Origin: Pseudomonas sp. R28(2017)
GTDB taxonomy: Bacteria > Pseudomonadota > Gammaproteobacteria > Pseudomonadales > Pseudomonadaceae
Length of the DNA stretch: 64,000 nucleotides
Direction of reading: 5' to 3'
Assembly: GCF_002112505.1 (NCBI RefSeq)
Contig: NZ_NEHW01000002.1
Coordinates: 434,001 to 498,000 of the forward strand
The notes beneath the pieces are model-generated. The model was not told the DNA's origin. It did not search any database and saw nothing but the letters and a program-made list of their open reading frames with translations. The translations under genes and the position numbers were made by a program. Numbering within the stretch: position 1 is the stretch's first letter; every line of letters begins with the position of its first letter. Of the stretch, positions 46,072-54,606 are shown piece after piece.

Positions 46072-46808
46072 CCACGCTGAACCTGCTGTGCCTGCCGTAC
46101 TCCGGGGCCAGCGCCATGGTCTACAGCCGCTGGCGGCGCAAGCTGCCGGCCTGGCTGCAGGTGCGCCCGGTCGAACTGCCCGGGCGAGGTGCGCGCATGG
46201 GCGAGCCGCTGCAGACCGACATGCAGGCATTGGCCCGGCAACTGGCCAGCGAACAGCGGTCAGTTGCCCACAACACCCCGTATGCGCTGCTCGGCCACAG
46301 CCTGGGCGCACTGCTGGCCTTCGAGCTGGCCCATGAGCTACTGGCACTGGGGTGCCCGCCACCTGCAGCGTTGTTCGCTTGCGGCACTGCGGCGCCAACC
46401 CGGCGCGAGGACTACGACGGCAACAACTGGCGCGCCCCCAAGAATGATGATGAGCTCAAGCGTGAGTTGCGCGAGCTCAATGGTACTCCGCCAGAGGTGC
46501 TGGACAACGCCGAGCTGATGAGCCTGACCTTGCCGATCCTGCGCGCCGACTTCCTGCTCTGCGGCCGTTACCTCTACCGCCAGCGGCCGGCTCTGCACTG
46601 CCCGCTGCATGTGCTGGGGGGCGAGGATGACCGGGCCAGTGGAGAGCAACTGCAGGCCTGGCGCGAGGAAACTACGGGTGACTTCACACTTGATCTGTTC
46701 CCAGGCGCGCACTTTTTCATCCATGAACAAGAAGATCGGGTGCTGGGCCGGCTCGGCGAGTTATTGCACGCTGCCTGTGATCCTTGTCGGCAATCCTCTG
46801 CGGTGTGA
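46068..46808 (+). CDS. pvdG: Type II thioesterase of the pyoverdine pathway
   Basis: This is a 246-residue alpha/beta hydrolase with [21 protein letters not shown] at the start (the usual P-x-A/S-G), nucleophile [15 protein letters not shown], and catalytic acid and histidine in [15 protein letters not shown] and [10 protein letters not shown]. It edits mischarged carrier proteins of non-ribosomal synthetases. A GTG start overlaps the mbtH stop by one base pair step (GTGA), and no better start is available. The name pvdG is used by role and context. Confidence 0.88.
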   Translation: MTTLNLLCLPYSGASAMVYSRWRRKLPAWLQVRPVELPGRGARMGEPLQTDMQALARQLASEQRSVAHNTPYALLGHSLGALLAFELAHELLALGCPPPAALFACGTAAPTRREDYDGNNWRAPKNDDELKRELRELNGTPPEVLDNAELMSLTLPILRADFLLCGRYLYRQRPALHCPLHVLGGEDDRASGEQLQAWREETTGDFTLDLFPGAHFFIHEQEDRVLGRLGELLHAACDPCRQSSAV

Positions 46809-46850
46809 GCAATCAAAGCCTGTGTGACTGTCGACGATGCTGCGCTCTAC

Positions 46851-46881
46851 TGGAGCCTTGTTGATCATCGATAAGGCTCCA
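46851..46881 (+). promoter_or_regulatory. Hairpin covering the ribosome site of the propeller gene
   Basis: TGGAGCCTT (46851-46859) and AAGGCTCCA (46873-46881) form a perfect 9-bp stem with a 13-base loop, ending two bases before the ATG at 46884. The only ribosome-site-like bases (AAGG) are inside the stem, so folding could block translation. Confidence 0.55.
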
Positions 46882-46883
46882 CC

Positions 46884-47747
46884 ATGCCATTGCACTTCAG
46901 CACACAGGTTTCAGGTCTGTTCAGCAAGGTAGAACAGGCCAGATTTTCACCTTCGGCCGGTTGCCACGCCGTAGGCCACAATCACAAGTTCTACTGCGTT
47001 TTTCGCCAAGAGGCAGCTGCCACTACGGCTGTGTATGCGCAGATGTCACTCCCAGGTGCCTGGAGTGTGGCTCGTTCCCTGTACCTGGAAAGTCCCTACG
47101 CCGACCCCACCCTTTTCACCTTCAAGGGTGAGCTCTATGCACTGGTCGCTGGCAACACGGAGCAGGCCCAGTCGGTGCCTGCGCGTCTGACGAACATCAA
47201 TGTGAATACCCTCGTCACCACAAGCGAGGTATTCACTATCCAGTTTCAAGGCACCCCTGCACTGGTGGAACACCGACAGAAGCTTTACCTGTTCTACCGC
47301 CAGCCCGGCACGGGCGAGCTGCGCTGGAGCTGGACCAGCGACCTGGACACCTGGGCGGCGTCCGAGGCCGTGATGTCGGGGGGAGAGGTTCTGACACCGG
47401 TCGGCGACCCTGCCTGCTGCGTGTACCAAGGGGTTATTCACCTGTTTCACGGTACCACCTCTGACGTATCCCACATGCGCTTCGATGGCGACTCAGGCTG
47501 GAGCCGTTCGCAGACCTTCATAGCGCGCAAATTCGAGCATCCGCCAGTTGTGGTGGTCCATGACGGGCTGCTCAACCTGTTTTGCGTCAAGCCAGAAGGG
47601 CGCCCGGTAGATACGGCCATTTACCGCTACCGCTATGACGGAAATGCTGTCGGCCTGGTCGACCTGTGCGAGAACATGTTGGCAACCGACCTTCCCGGCG
47701 CAGCGGTTGTCGATGGTCACCTGATCCTTGCCTACCGCTCGATCTGA
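46884..47747 (+). CDS. Beta-propeller-like (lectin/sialidase-like) protein
   Basis: This 287-residue protein shows about six tandem blade-like repeats. Each has a small-residue start such as DPTLF, GTPAL, GDPACC, PPVVV or PGAAV, then a basic or polar turn and an aromatic strand such as HKFYCVFRQ, GELYALVAG, QKLYLFYRQ, GVIHLFHG, GLLNLFCVK and GHLILAYR. The spacing of about 45-50 residues fits a beta-propeller of the lectin or glycosidase type. No signal peptide is visible. It lies 24 bp before the CdtB-like nuclease gene and is probably co-transcribed with it, so it might be a receptor-binding partner. The ligand is unknown, and the alternative is an unrelated carbohydrate-binding protein. Confidence 0.7.
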   Translation: MPLHFSTQVSGLFSKVEQARFSPSAGCHAVGHNHKFYCVFRQEAAATTAVYAQMSLPGAWSVARSLYLESPYADPTLFTFKGELYALVAGNTEQAQSVPARLTNINVNTLVTTSEVFTIQFQGTPALVEHRQKLYLFYRQPGTGELRWSWTSDLDTWAASEAVMSGGEVLTPVGDPACCVYQGVIHLFHGTTSDVSHMRFDGDSGWSRSQTFIARKFEHPPVVVVHDGLLNLFCVKPEGRPVDTAIYRYRYDGNAVGLVDLCENMLATDLPGAAVVDGHLILAYRSI

Positions 47748-47770
47748 GCCTCTGTACAAAGGAGGGCCAG

Positions 47771-49105
47771 ATGCCTGTAAGCCGTAGAATCCGCCTGGAT
47801 GCGGATTATTTTCTTACCCAAAGCGCGAGCCGGACTGCCTTGTATTTCCACCTGAGTGCGTTCGTCGACGACATTTTCGACCTGCTGTCGACGGACCCGG
47901 TCACCGCAGAACATTCAGCGGCATTCTTGAGTTATCACCTTTCAACGACTTTCGTACACAGCGGTAATTTTGAGCGCCAGATGGCGTTGGCCGAAGACCT
48001 GACGACCCTGCTAGATGCCCACTACAACGATCCCGGAACGTTGGCCGCGCTTGCGGCTGCCCCGCGCCCCCAGGCATACGCGGTGCTATTGCGCTTCTAC
48101 AACATCCATCATGCCTTGTTGAGCAATGGCTTGCGTGCCACCGAAGGCCCCTTGCGTCTGGATGCCTTCGATACCTTGCGCCGGCTGCGCAGTGCCGTGG
48201 GTGGAGCGTGGCGGCCATGGCAAGCGCTTGTGCGTCTTTCGGGTGCGATCAGCGACTATTATCACATTCGGGTGGCCAACCCGCCGGGTGGTTCGGTCAT
48301 CGAAGTGGGCAGGCAGACGTATCAGGGGTTTGGGGTCGATATACGGGTGGCCTCTTTCAACCTGCAGGGTTTGAATGCGCAGGGTAACAACAAGTACCAG
48401 TCGCACATCCTGCCGATGCTGGCGCAACACCATATCGTGGCCGTGCAGGAAGCGGGCGATGCGCCACCCAGTTCCCAGCTTGTGGCACCGTTGACGGTAA
48501 CCGACCAATTCGGCGCGCAGCATCTGGTCAATCAGTACATCTGGCAGGCCGGGACCCAGGCGCGGCCGTTGCGCTACCAACTCTATGTGCTCGATGTGCA
48601 GCGATTGAGGGTTCGACTGGCCATGGTTGTAACGGAACAAGTCCAGGTCGACGAGGTGGTGGTCATTGCCGATGGTGTGCCCAGGATGGCGGGCCTGCAG
48701 TCGGCCAGGCCAGTGCTGGGATTACGCGTTCGGCTTGGCGGCATGGCTGAGACCGTGGCGATACTGAACTTCCATGCCATTTCCAATGGTGGTGCGAACT
48801 GCTCGCGGGTGCTTCGTGAGGTGACTTGGCACGTCGGTGCGCGCTACGCACTGGTCGGCGATTTCAACCGTGACCCACGCCCGCCAAGCCAGGCCTTCCC
48901 TCGGCGTGGCAACTGGGTCAACCCACCCGGCATTGGCGAACTGGTCATGGCGCAAAGCCCAACGCACCCCAGCTATGGGCCCACCCAGATGCTCGATTAC
49001 GCCGTCACCAATGGCACCCGTGAACCGAGCGGCCTGGGTAGGGTCGGCCCGGTGATGGATTCGGATCATCGCTCGGTGTCCTATACCTTCAGCTTTTCCG
49101 GATGA
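47771..49105 (+). CDS. CdtB-like nuclease toxin with a novel N-terminal domain
   Basis: This is a 444-residue protein. Residues of about 190-440 form a DNase I-fold domain with CdtB-type motifs: ASFNLQG (N197), IVAVQEAGD (E227), LNFHAISNGGANCSRV (H335), LVGDFNRDPR (D364, N366), DYAVTNG and DSDHRSV (D432, H433). CdtB is the DNA-damaging subunit of cytolethal distending toxin. The first 190 residues are mostly helical, show no signal peptide, and are not recognised. AGGAGGGCCAG precedes the ATG. CdtA and CdtC genes are not present; the propeller gene could replace them. It is accessory DNA between conserved iron genes and a hydrolase. The catalytic fold call is strong, the biological role inferred. 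Confidence 0.82.
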   Translation: MPVSRRIRLDADYFLTQSASRTALYFHLSAFVDDIFDLLSTDPVTAEHSAAFLSYHLSTTFVHSGNFERQMALAEDLTTLLDAHYNDPGTLAALAAAPRPQAYAVLLRFYNIHHALLSNGLRATEGPLRLDAFDTLRRLRSAVGGAWRPWQALVRLSGAISDYYHIRVANPPGGSVIEVGRQTYQGFGVDIRVASFNLQGLNAQGNNKYQSHILPMLAQHHIVAVQEAGDAPPSSQLVAPLTVTDQFGAQHLVNQYIWQAGTQARPLRYQLYVLDVQRLRVRLAMVVTEQVQVDEVVVIADGVPRMAGLQSARPVLGLRVRLGGMAETVAILNFHAISNGGANCSRVLREVTWHVGARYALVGDFNRDPRPPSQAFPRRGNWVNPPGIGELVMAQSPTHPSYGPTQMLDYAVTNGTREPSGLGRVGPVMDSDHRSVSYTFSFSG

Positions 49106-49193
49106 ATTGACGGGGCACGGCGACTGGGACAGGCTATACGCGGCGCGGCACAGCCGTCGGGCCTTTTCCTTCTCGCTGGGCTAGGGAGCTGCA

Positions 49194-49745
49194 ATGCTGA
49201 TTGATCCTCACAAGGCCACCTTGCTGGTCGTCGATATCCAGGAAAAGCTTATCGGTGCCATGAGCGACCCCGAGGGTACCCGCGCCCGGGCGCGCTGGTT
49301 GCTGGCCGCCTGCAGCGAGCTGGAGCTGCCCGTGGTGATCTCCGAGCAATACCCCAAGGGCCTGGGCCATACCTTGGCGGAACTGATCGCGGTGGCTCCG
49401 GCCGCCGAGGTGGTGGAAAAGACCCATTTCTCCTGCGTGGCCGCCGAGTGCCTGCCCGCCAGCCTGATGGCCCGCGAGCAAGTGATCGTCTGCGGCATGG
49501 AAACCCACGTCTGCGTGTTGCAGACCGTGCTCGGCCTGCTGGGCCTGGGCAAGCAGGTGTTCGTGGTCGAGGATGCCTGCGACAGCCGCACCCCAGCCAA
49601 CAAGGCTGCGGGCCTTGCGCGCATGCGCCAGACCGGCGCGCAGGTGGTGACCCGGGAAATGGTCCTGTTCGAGTTGATGGGCAGCGCCAGCCACCCGCAG
49701 TTTCGCCATATCAGCAAGGCCTACATGGTCGGTGAACAGCCCTGA
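49194..49745 (+). CDS. Isochorismatase-like cysteine hydrolase (YcaC type)
   Basis: This 183-residue protein has the Asp-Lys-Cys triad: D14 (LLVVDIQEKL), K76 (VVEKTHFSC) and C107 (VCGMETHVCVLQT). It has the YcaC/nicotinamidase-like layout but is shorter. Its substrate may be an amide; YcaC proteins have unknown physiological substrates. The start follows TAGGGAGCTGCA. The stop codon overlaps the likely CTG start of the next lipoprotein gene, so they are probably coupled. Confidence 0.9.
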   Translation: MLIDPHKATLLVVDIQEKLIGAMSDPEGTRARARWLLAACSELELPVVISEQYPKGLGHTLAELIAVAPAAEVVEKTHFSCVAAECLPASLMAREQVIVCGMETHVCVLQTVLGLLGLGKQVFVVEDACDSRTPANKAAGLARMRQTGAQVVTREMVLFELMGSASHPQFRHISKAYMVGEQP

Positions 49746-50824
49746 ACGGGCGGCTGCTGGCGGCAGGGCTGATGGCCCTGGCGCTGCTGCAGGGCTGCGC
49801 CGGGCGTCGCGAGGAAGAGCCCGAAGCCGACCCGGCCAAGGTGCGTGCCCAACTGCTGCGCCTGTTGCCGGCCCAGGCCAAGGACCGCGAAGGCTGGGCC
49901 AAGGATATCCAGGTGGCGTTCGAAGCCCAGCGCATCACGCCGAGCAAAAGCAACCTGTGCGCGGTGCTGGCGGTGACCGAGCAGGAATCGACCTTCAACG
50001 CCGACCCGCAGGTGCCGAATCTGGGGCGTATCGCCCGTGAGGAGATCGACCGCCGTGCGGCGCGCCTGCACATTCCCGGGCTGCTGGTCGACGGAGCACT
50101 GAAGACCCCGTCGGGCAACGGCCAGAGCTACCAGCAGCGCCTGCTGGCGGTGCGCAGCGAGAAGCAGCTGAGCGCGCTGTACGACGAATTCATCGCGCGC
50201 CTGCCGTTGGGCAAGACCTTGCTCGGTGGCTTGAACCCGGTGCACACCGGTGGGCCGATGCAGGTCAGCATCGACTTCGCGGAACAGCATGCCAAGGATT
50301 ATCCCTACACCTACGACGGCACCATTCGCCAGGAAGTCTTCAGCCGCCGTGGGGGCATGTACTTCGGTATCGCCCACCTGCTCGGTTACCCCGTGCATTA
50401 CGAGCGGCAGCTGTACCGCTTCGCCGATTTCAACGCGGGGTGGTACGCCAGCCGCAATGCCGCGTTCCAGGCCGCCTTGAGCAAGGTTACGGGAGCGGAC
50501 CTGGCGCTGGACGGCGACTTGATCGCCCCTGGCGCGATCATGCCCGGCAGCACCGAGCTGGCGGCGCGCAAGCTGGGGGTGAAGCTGGGGCTGCGTAACC
50601 CACAGATCCGCAGCCAGCTGGAATTGGGTGACAGCCTGGCGTTCGAGGACAGCAAGCTCTACAGCGGCGTGTTTGCCCTGGCCGATGCGGCGGCGGGCAA
50701 GCCGGTTGCGCGGGCGGTGCTGCCGGGGATCGAGCTGAAGAGCCCGAAGATCACCCGCAAGCTGACCACCGCGTGGTTTGCCGGGCGGGTGGATGAGCGC
50801 TATGAGCGGTGCATGAACCGATAG
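49742..50824 (+). CDS. DUF1615 lipoprotein with a probable CTG start
   Basis: This protein of about 360 residues has the DUF1615 pattern (NLCAVLAVTEQESTFNADPQVPNLGRIAREEID, ELAARKLGVKLGLRNP). If translation begins at CTG 49742, which overlaps the previous stop codon as CTGA, the N-terminus is LNGRLLAAGLMALALLQGC: a proper lipoprotein signal with a positive residue and lipobox LLQGC. The first ATG (49772) would leave only eight residues before that cysteine and no positive charge, which is unusually short. The family is probably involved in the envelope, but its function is unknown. Both starts are possible. Confidence 0.8.
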   Translation: MNGRLLAAGLMALALLQGCAGRREEEPEADPAKVRAQLLRLLPAQAKDREGWAKDIQVAFEAQRITPSKSNLCAVLAVTEQESTFNADPQVPNLGRIAREEIDRRAARLHIPGLLVDGALKTPSGNGQSYQQRLLAVRSEKQLSALYDEFIARLPLGKTLLGGLNPVHTGGPMQVSIDFAEQHAKDYPYTYDGTIRQEVFSRRGGMYFGIAHLLGYPVHYERQLYRFADFNAGWYASRNAAFQAALSKVTGADLALDGDLIAPGAIMPGSTELAARKLGVKLGLRNPQIRSQLELGDSLAFEDSKLYSGVFALADAAAGKPVARAVLPGIELKSPKITRKLTTAWFAGRVDERYERCMNR

Positions 50825-50834
50825 ACCGCACCGA

Positions 50835-51167
50835 CCTCTTCGCGGGCAAGCCCGCTCCCACAGGGATCGCGCCAGATTCTGGAAAATGCGCAAGACAGTT
50901 GTTCCCACAAGGAAAACACTGTTCTCGTGGGCAGTGACTTCCCTGTGGGAGATCACCCAGCCCTTTGGGCTGCGCTGTCGCGCAGAGAACAAAGCCTCAG
51001 CAAGCGCCGCTTCACCCTGTGGGAGCGGGCGTGCCCGCGAAGCATGCGACGCGGTGCATGGCACCGGCTTCGCCGGTGTTCGCGGGCACGCCCGCTCCCA
51101 CAAGATCTTCGCTAAATCAAAGAGTTATGTGTTGTTCTATGAGAGCGGGCTTGCCCCCGAAGAGGCC
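50835..51167. repeat. REP units plus 204-bp composite repeat, copy 2
   Basis: A REP unit at 50835-50864 is followed by the 204-bp block at 50942-51145, almost identical to 17533-17736, and then by a diverged REP end (to 51167). The copies share the same AT-rich tail, AAAGAGTTATGT-N-TTGTTCTATGAGAG. The block lies between the convergent DUF1615 and fpvF genes; no coding sequence is seen there. Confidence 0.85.
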
Positions 51168-51180
51168 GACCAAGTCGAAA

Positions 51181-52050
51181 TCACCCTTCGCTCAAGGCCC
51201 CGACCACCTGTTCGATACTGGCCTTGAGCCCTGCCACCGCATCCTCGGGGTCGCTCTCCACCACCAGCAACTTCGCCCCGGCCGCCTCGATCACCTTGGC
51301 CAGCGCCGGGTCCGGCTGCCGATGGTCCAGCACCAGTGCTACATCCTGCTCCTTGAGGTTCTCACCCAGCGCCTTCAACGCCGCCTCATCCCACTTGCCA
51401 TCCGTCGGCAACGGCTGCTCCACCACATCCAGGTTCAACCCGCTGGCCAGGTACCCCAATCGCTCGGACAGGCTGACCACACTCAGGTTGTCGACCTTGG
51501 CCAACTGCGTCTGGCTGCTGGCCGTCAGCTCCAGCAGCTGGCGCTTGAGCCCCGCCAGGTTGCCCTGGATCTTTGCCTTGTCGGCGGGCGCCAGGCGCTC
51601 CAGGTCATTGGCCAGCACATCGGCCATGCGCCCGAGGTTGGTCGGGCTCAGCCAGGGGTAGGCGGCATGGGCGTCATCGCCGCTCACGGCGATGCCCGGC
51701 AGCGCGCCATCGACCGGTCGCGCGGCGTCGATCTCGACGATACGAATATTGCTGCGCCGCGCCATCGGGTACAGCGGGTCGTCACGCCAGATCGAGCGTA
51801 CGCCGATCACCGCGTCGGCCTGTTGCGCGGCGTTGGCCAGGGCCGCGCCACCCCGGCTGCTGAAGTACGCCGGTTGGCGGCTGGCCGGCAGGTTGGCCGG
51901 CGCGGCGCGCTTGAGTTGTACCGCAGTGCCATCGAGCAGGGCGCTGGCCAGGCTGTGGGTCACAGGCAGGCTGGTCAGCACTTGGGTGGCCGAGGCGAGC
52001 GCGGGCAGGCCGGCGAGGGCGACGGCCAGGGTCAGGTGTTTCAGGTTCAT
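51181..52050 (-). CDS. fpvF: FpvF, periplasmic metal-binding protein
   Basis: This is a 289-residue exported protein (signal NLKHLTLAVALAGLPALASA) of the cluster 9 metal-binding family. It ends the eight-gene operon fpvGHJKCDEF, in the order known from P. aeruginosa PA2403-PA2410. Clear metal-binding residues are scarce in comparison with FpvC: H-x at THSLAS and DDAHAAYPWLS are candidates. FpvF is known to bind pyoverdine or ferripyoverdine together with FpvC rather than simply bind free metal. Its start overlaps the fpvE stop. Confidence 0.85.
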   Translation of the reverse strand: MNLKHLTLAVALAGLPALASATQVLTSLPVTHSLASALLDGTAVQLKRAAPANLPASRQPAYFSSRGGAALANAAQQADAVIGVRSIWRDDPLYPMARRSNIRIVEIDAARPVDGALPGIAVSGDDAHAAYPWLSPTNLGRMADVLANDLERLAPADKAKIQGNLAGLKRQLLELTASSQTQLAKVDNLSVVSLSERLGYLASGLNLDVVEQPLPTDGKWDEAALKALGENLKEQDVALVLDHRQPDPALAKVIEAAGAKLLVVESDPEDAVAGLKASIEQVVGALSEG

Positions 52051-52946
52051 GCCGGGTTTCCTTGCAGGCGTGGGACGAGGGCGCGGGCCAGCGCGGCGAG
52101 GGCAAAGCAGATGCCGGCGACCAGGATGATCGCCGCGCCAGAAGGCACGGGCAGGTCAAGCATGATGGGCAGGAGGATGCCGAGCAGCGTGCTCAGGGTG
52201 GCAATCAGCACCGAAACGAAGAAAAACCCCTTCAGCGACTGGCTGACCAGGCGCGCCGCCGCTGCCGGAATCACCAGCAGGGCACCGACCAGAATGGCCC
52301 CGATCACCTTTACCGAGGCCACCGTGACCAGGGTCACCAGCACCACGAACAGGTAGTCCAGGGTCTTCACCGCCACCCCGCGCACCGCCGCCAGCTGCGG
52401 GTTGAAGCTGGCCAGCATGATGCGGTTGTACAGCGGCAGGGCCAGTGCCAGCACCAGCACCGCGACGATGCCCAGCACGACCAGGTCCTGGGCGCTGACG
52501 GTCAGCACCGAGCCGAACAGCACGTTCTCGAGGATATGCACGTTGATCTTGCCGGCCAGCATCAGCAGCAGGCTGGCGCCGAGGGCCAGCGACACCGAAA
52601 GGAACACACCGATCAGGGTGTCCGGTGACAGCCCGGTGCGGTTGCGCAGGAAGTTGAGCAGGATGCCGAACAGCAGGCAGTAGCCGAACAGGCTGCCATA
52701 GGGGCCGGTGTACGGCTCGCCGAGCAGGATGCCGATGGCGACTCCGGTGAGTGCGGCATGGCCCACTGCTTCGGAGAAGAAGGCAAAGCGCTTGACCACC
52801 ACCAGGGTGCCGAGGCCACCCAGTACCGGGCCGATCATCAAACCGGCCAGCAAGGCATTGATCACGAAGCCGTAGGCCAGCGCCTCCGGCAGGTACCCAG
52901 CACCGGCCCAGTCCTGGACCAGTTGGCGGAATGTGTCGAAGCTCAT
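52047..52946 (-). CDS. fpvE: FpvE, ABC permease for iron
   Basis: This is a 299-residue ZnuB/TroC-type inner-membrane permease with about nine hydrophobic segments. Typical parts are NALLAGLMIGPVLGGLGTLVVVKRFAFFSEAVGHAALTGVAIGILLG and VIGAILVGALLVIPAAAARLVSQSL. It carries iron freed from pyoverdine into the cytoplasm with the FpvD ATPase. The start overlaps the last base of fpvD. Confidence 0.9.
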   Translation of the reverse strand: MSFDTFRQLVQDWAGAGYLPEALAYGFVINALLAGLMIGPVLGGLGTLVVVKRFAFFSEAVGHAALTGVAIGILLGEPYTGPYGSLFGYCLLFGILLNFLRNRTGLSPDTLIGVFLSVSLALGASLLLMLAGKINVHILENVLFGSVLTVSAQDLVVLGIVAVLVLALALPLYNRIMLASFNPQLAAVRGVAVKTLDYLFVVLVTLVTVASVKVIGAILVGALLVIPAAAARLVSQSLKGFFFVSVLIATLSTLLGILLPIMLDLPVPSGAAIILVAGICFALAALARALVPRLQGNPA

Positions 52947-53692
52947 CAGGCAAGGCGCTCGCTGCGAGGGTGGACGGAGAACAGGCCGAGCAGGCGCTCC
53001 GGGGTCAGGGCCTGGGCGGGTGGGGCGTCGAACAGCACCTGGCGGCTCAGGCCGGTGACCCGGTCGGCCAGGCGCAGCACGGCTGCCAGGTCATGTTCGA
53101 TCCACAGCACGGTGGTACCGGCCTGGCGCCAGCCTTGCAGCAGTTGCTCGAACACCTGGATGCCGGCTTCGTCGAGCGCCGACATCGGCTCGTCGAGCAC
53201 CAGCAGTTGCGGTTCGGGAATCAGACCCTGGGCCAGCAGCACGCGCTGGCGTTCACCGCCGGACAACGCACCCATGCGCCGCTTGCGCTTGTCGAGCATG
53301 CCGACCCGTGCCAGCGCCGCATCGATCGCCGGCTGCACCCGGCGTGACAGGCCGAGGAACCCCGGGCGCCGCTGGCACATGGCGGCCATGAAGTCGTCCA
53401 CGGTCATCGGCAGCCCACGGTCGAACTCCAGGGCCTGCGGCACATAGCCGATCACCTGCTGCGCGCCTGGCCAGTGCAGGGTCAGCCGGCCCTGGTGCGG
53501 CATCTGCCCCAGCAGGGTCTTGATCAGCGAGCTCTTGCCGCCGCCATTGGGGCCGACGATGGCATGCACGCTGCCTGCCGCAACGCCGAACTGCACCTGT
53601 TCGAGGATGCGCGTGCGGCCCAGGGTCAGGTCGATGCCGGCGAATTCGATGCGCGGCCCGCCGGGTGCCGTGAGCTGGGCAGCGGCGGTCAT
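52946..53692 (-). CDS. fpvD: FpvD, ABC ATPase for iron
   Basis: This is a 248-residue ATPase: Walker A GPNGGGKSSLIKTLLG, signature LSGGERQRVLLAQ, Walker B LLVLDEPMSALD, H-loop WIEHDLAAV. It is of the ZnuC/MntB group for first-row metals. It powers FpvE. The start overlaps the fpvC stop by 4 bp. Confidence 0.92.
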   Translation of the reverse strand: MTAAAQLTAPGGPRIEFAGIDLTLGRTRILEQVQFGVAAGSVHAIVGPNGGGKSSLIKTLLGQMPHQGRLTLHWPGAQQVIGYVPQALEFDRGLPMTVDDFMAAMCQRRPGFLGLSRRVQPAIDAALARVGMLDKRKRRMGALSGGERQRVLLAQGLIPEPQLLVLDEPMSALDEAGIQVFEQLLQGWRQAGTTVLWIEHDLAAVLRLADRVTGLSRQVLFDAPPAQALTPERLLGLFSVHPRSERLA

Positions 53693-54591
53693 GCGCGGTT
53701 CTCCTGGATGGCGCGGACCACGGTGTCGAGGTTGCGCTTCATCTCCACTTCGTATTTGTCCTTGGTGTATTCGCCGTAGGAAATGTGCGTCAGCGGGTAC
53801 AGGCGCACGCCGGATTCACGTTGGATGGTTTCGACATAGGCCGAGGGGAAGTCCATTTCCGAGAAGATCACTTTCACGTCCAGCGCCTTGAGCTGGTCGA
53901 TGGTCTTCTTCAGCTGTGCCGGGCTCGGCTCGATGCCGTGGGCGGGCTCGACCACGGCGGTCACTTCCAGGCCGAAGTCGCGCACCAGGTAGTCGTAGGC
54001 GGCATGGATGGTGGCGACGCGCAAGGTGGCGCTGGGCGCTTCGCTGACTTTGGCCAGGGCCTCGGCACGCAGGGCGCGCAGGCGCTTGGCGTAGGCGCGG
54101 GCGTTCTGCGTGTAGAGTTTGGCGTTGTCCGGGTCGAGCTTGCCCAGCTCGCGGGCGATGTTGTTGACCTGGGCGATGGTGGTGCTGATCGACAGGAAGG
54201 TATGCGGGTTGACCACCTTGCCAGCGCCGCGCGCGGCGATGCCGGTGGCCGCCAGCAAAGGTACGTTCTGGTTGGCTTCGATGGTCTTGATGCCGGGCTT
54301 TTCGCTGGCGGCGATCATGCGGTCGGCAAAGTCGTCATGGCCGACGCCATTGAGCACCACCACGTCCAGCGTGCCGATGCGCTTGATGTCTTCGGCGCGG
54401 GGTTCGTAGGCATGCGGGTTGAAGCCTGCCGGAATCAGCGGCACCACTTCGGCCTTGTCGCCGACGATGTTGCTCACGTAACTGTAGTAGGGGTGCAGGG
54501 TGATGCCGATGCGCAGGGGCTTGCCGGTGTCGGCCAGGGCCAGCGCCGGCAGGGCGCAGGCCAGGAGCAGGGCGAGGGCTTTGCGGAACAT
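53689..54591 (-). CDS. fpvC: FpvC, periplasmic iron-binding protein
   Basis: This 300-residue ZnuA-like binding protein has signal peptide FRKALALLLACALPALALA. Histidines placed for metal binding occur at TLHPYYSYV, FNPHAYEPR and VNPHTFLSIS, with a further one at VATIHAAYDYLV and an acidic residue near SEMDFPSAY. In P. aeruginosa FpvC takes up the ferrous iron released by the FpvG reductase and hands it to FpvDE. A 15-bp gap separates it from fpvK, the only real gap inside the operon besides overlaps. Confidence 0.92.
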   Translation of the reverse strand: MFRKALALLLACALPALALADTGKPLRIGITLHPYYSYVSNIVGDKAEVVPLIPAGFNPHAYEPRAEDIKRIGTLDVVVLNGVGHDDFADRMIAASEKPGIKTIEANQNVPLLAATGIAARGAGKVVNPHTFLSISTTIAQVNNIARELGKLDPDNAKLYTQNARAYAKRLRALRAEALAKVSEAPSATLRVATIHAAYDYLVRDFGLEVTAVVEPAHGIEPSPAQLKKTIDQLKALDVKVIFSEMDFPSAYVETIQRESGVRLYPLTHISYGEYTKDKYEVEMKRNLDTVVRAIQENRA

Positions 54592-54606
54592 GGGGAATCC
54601 TTGGGT

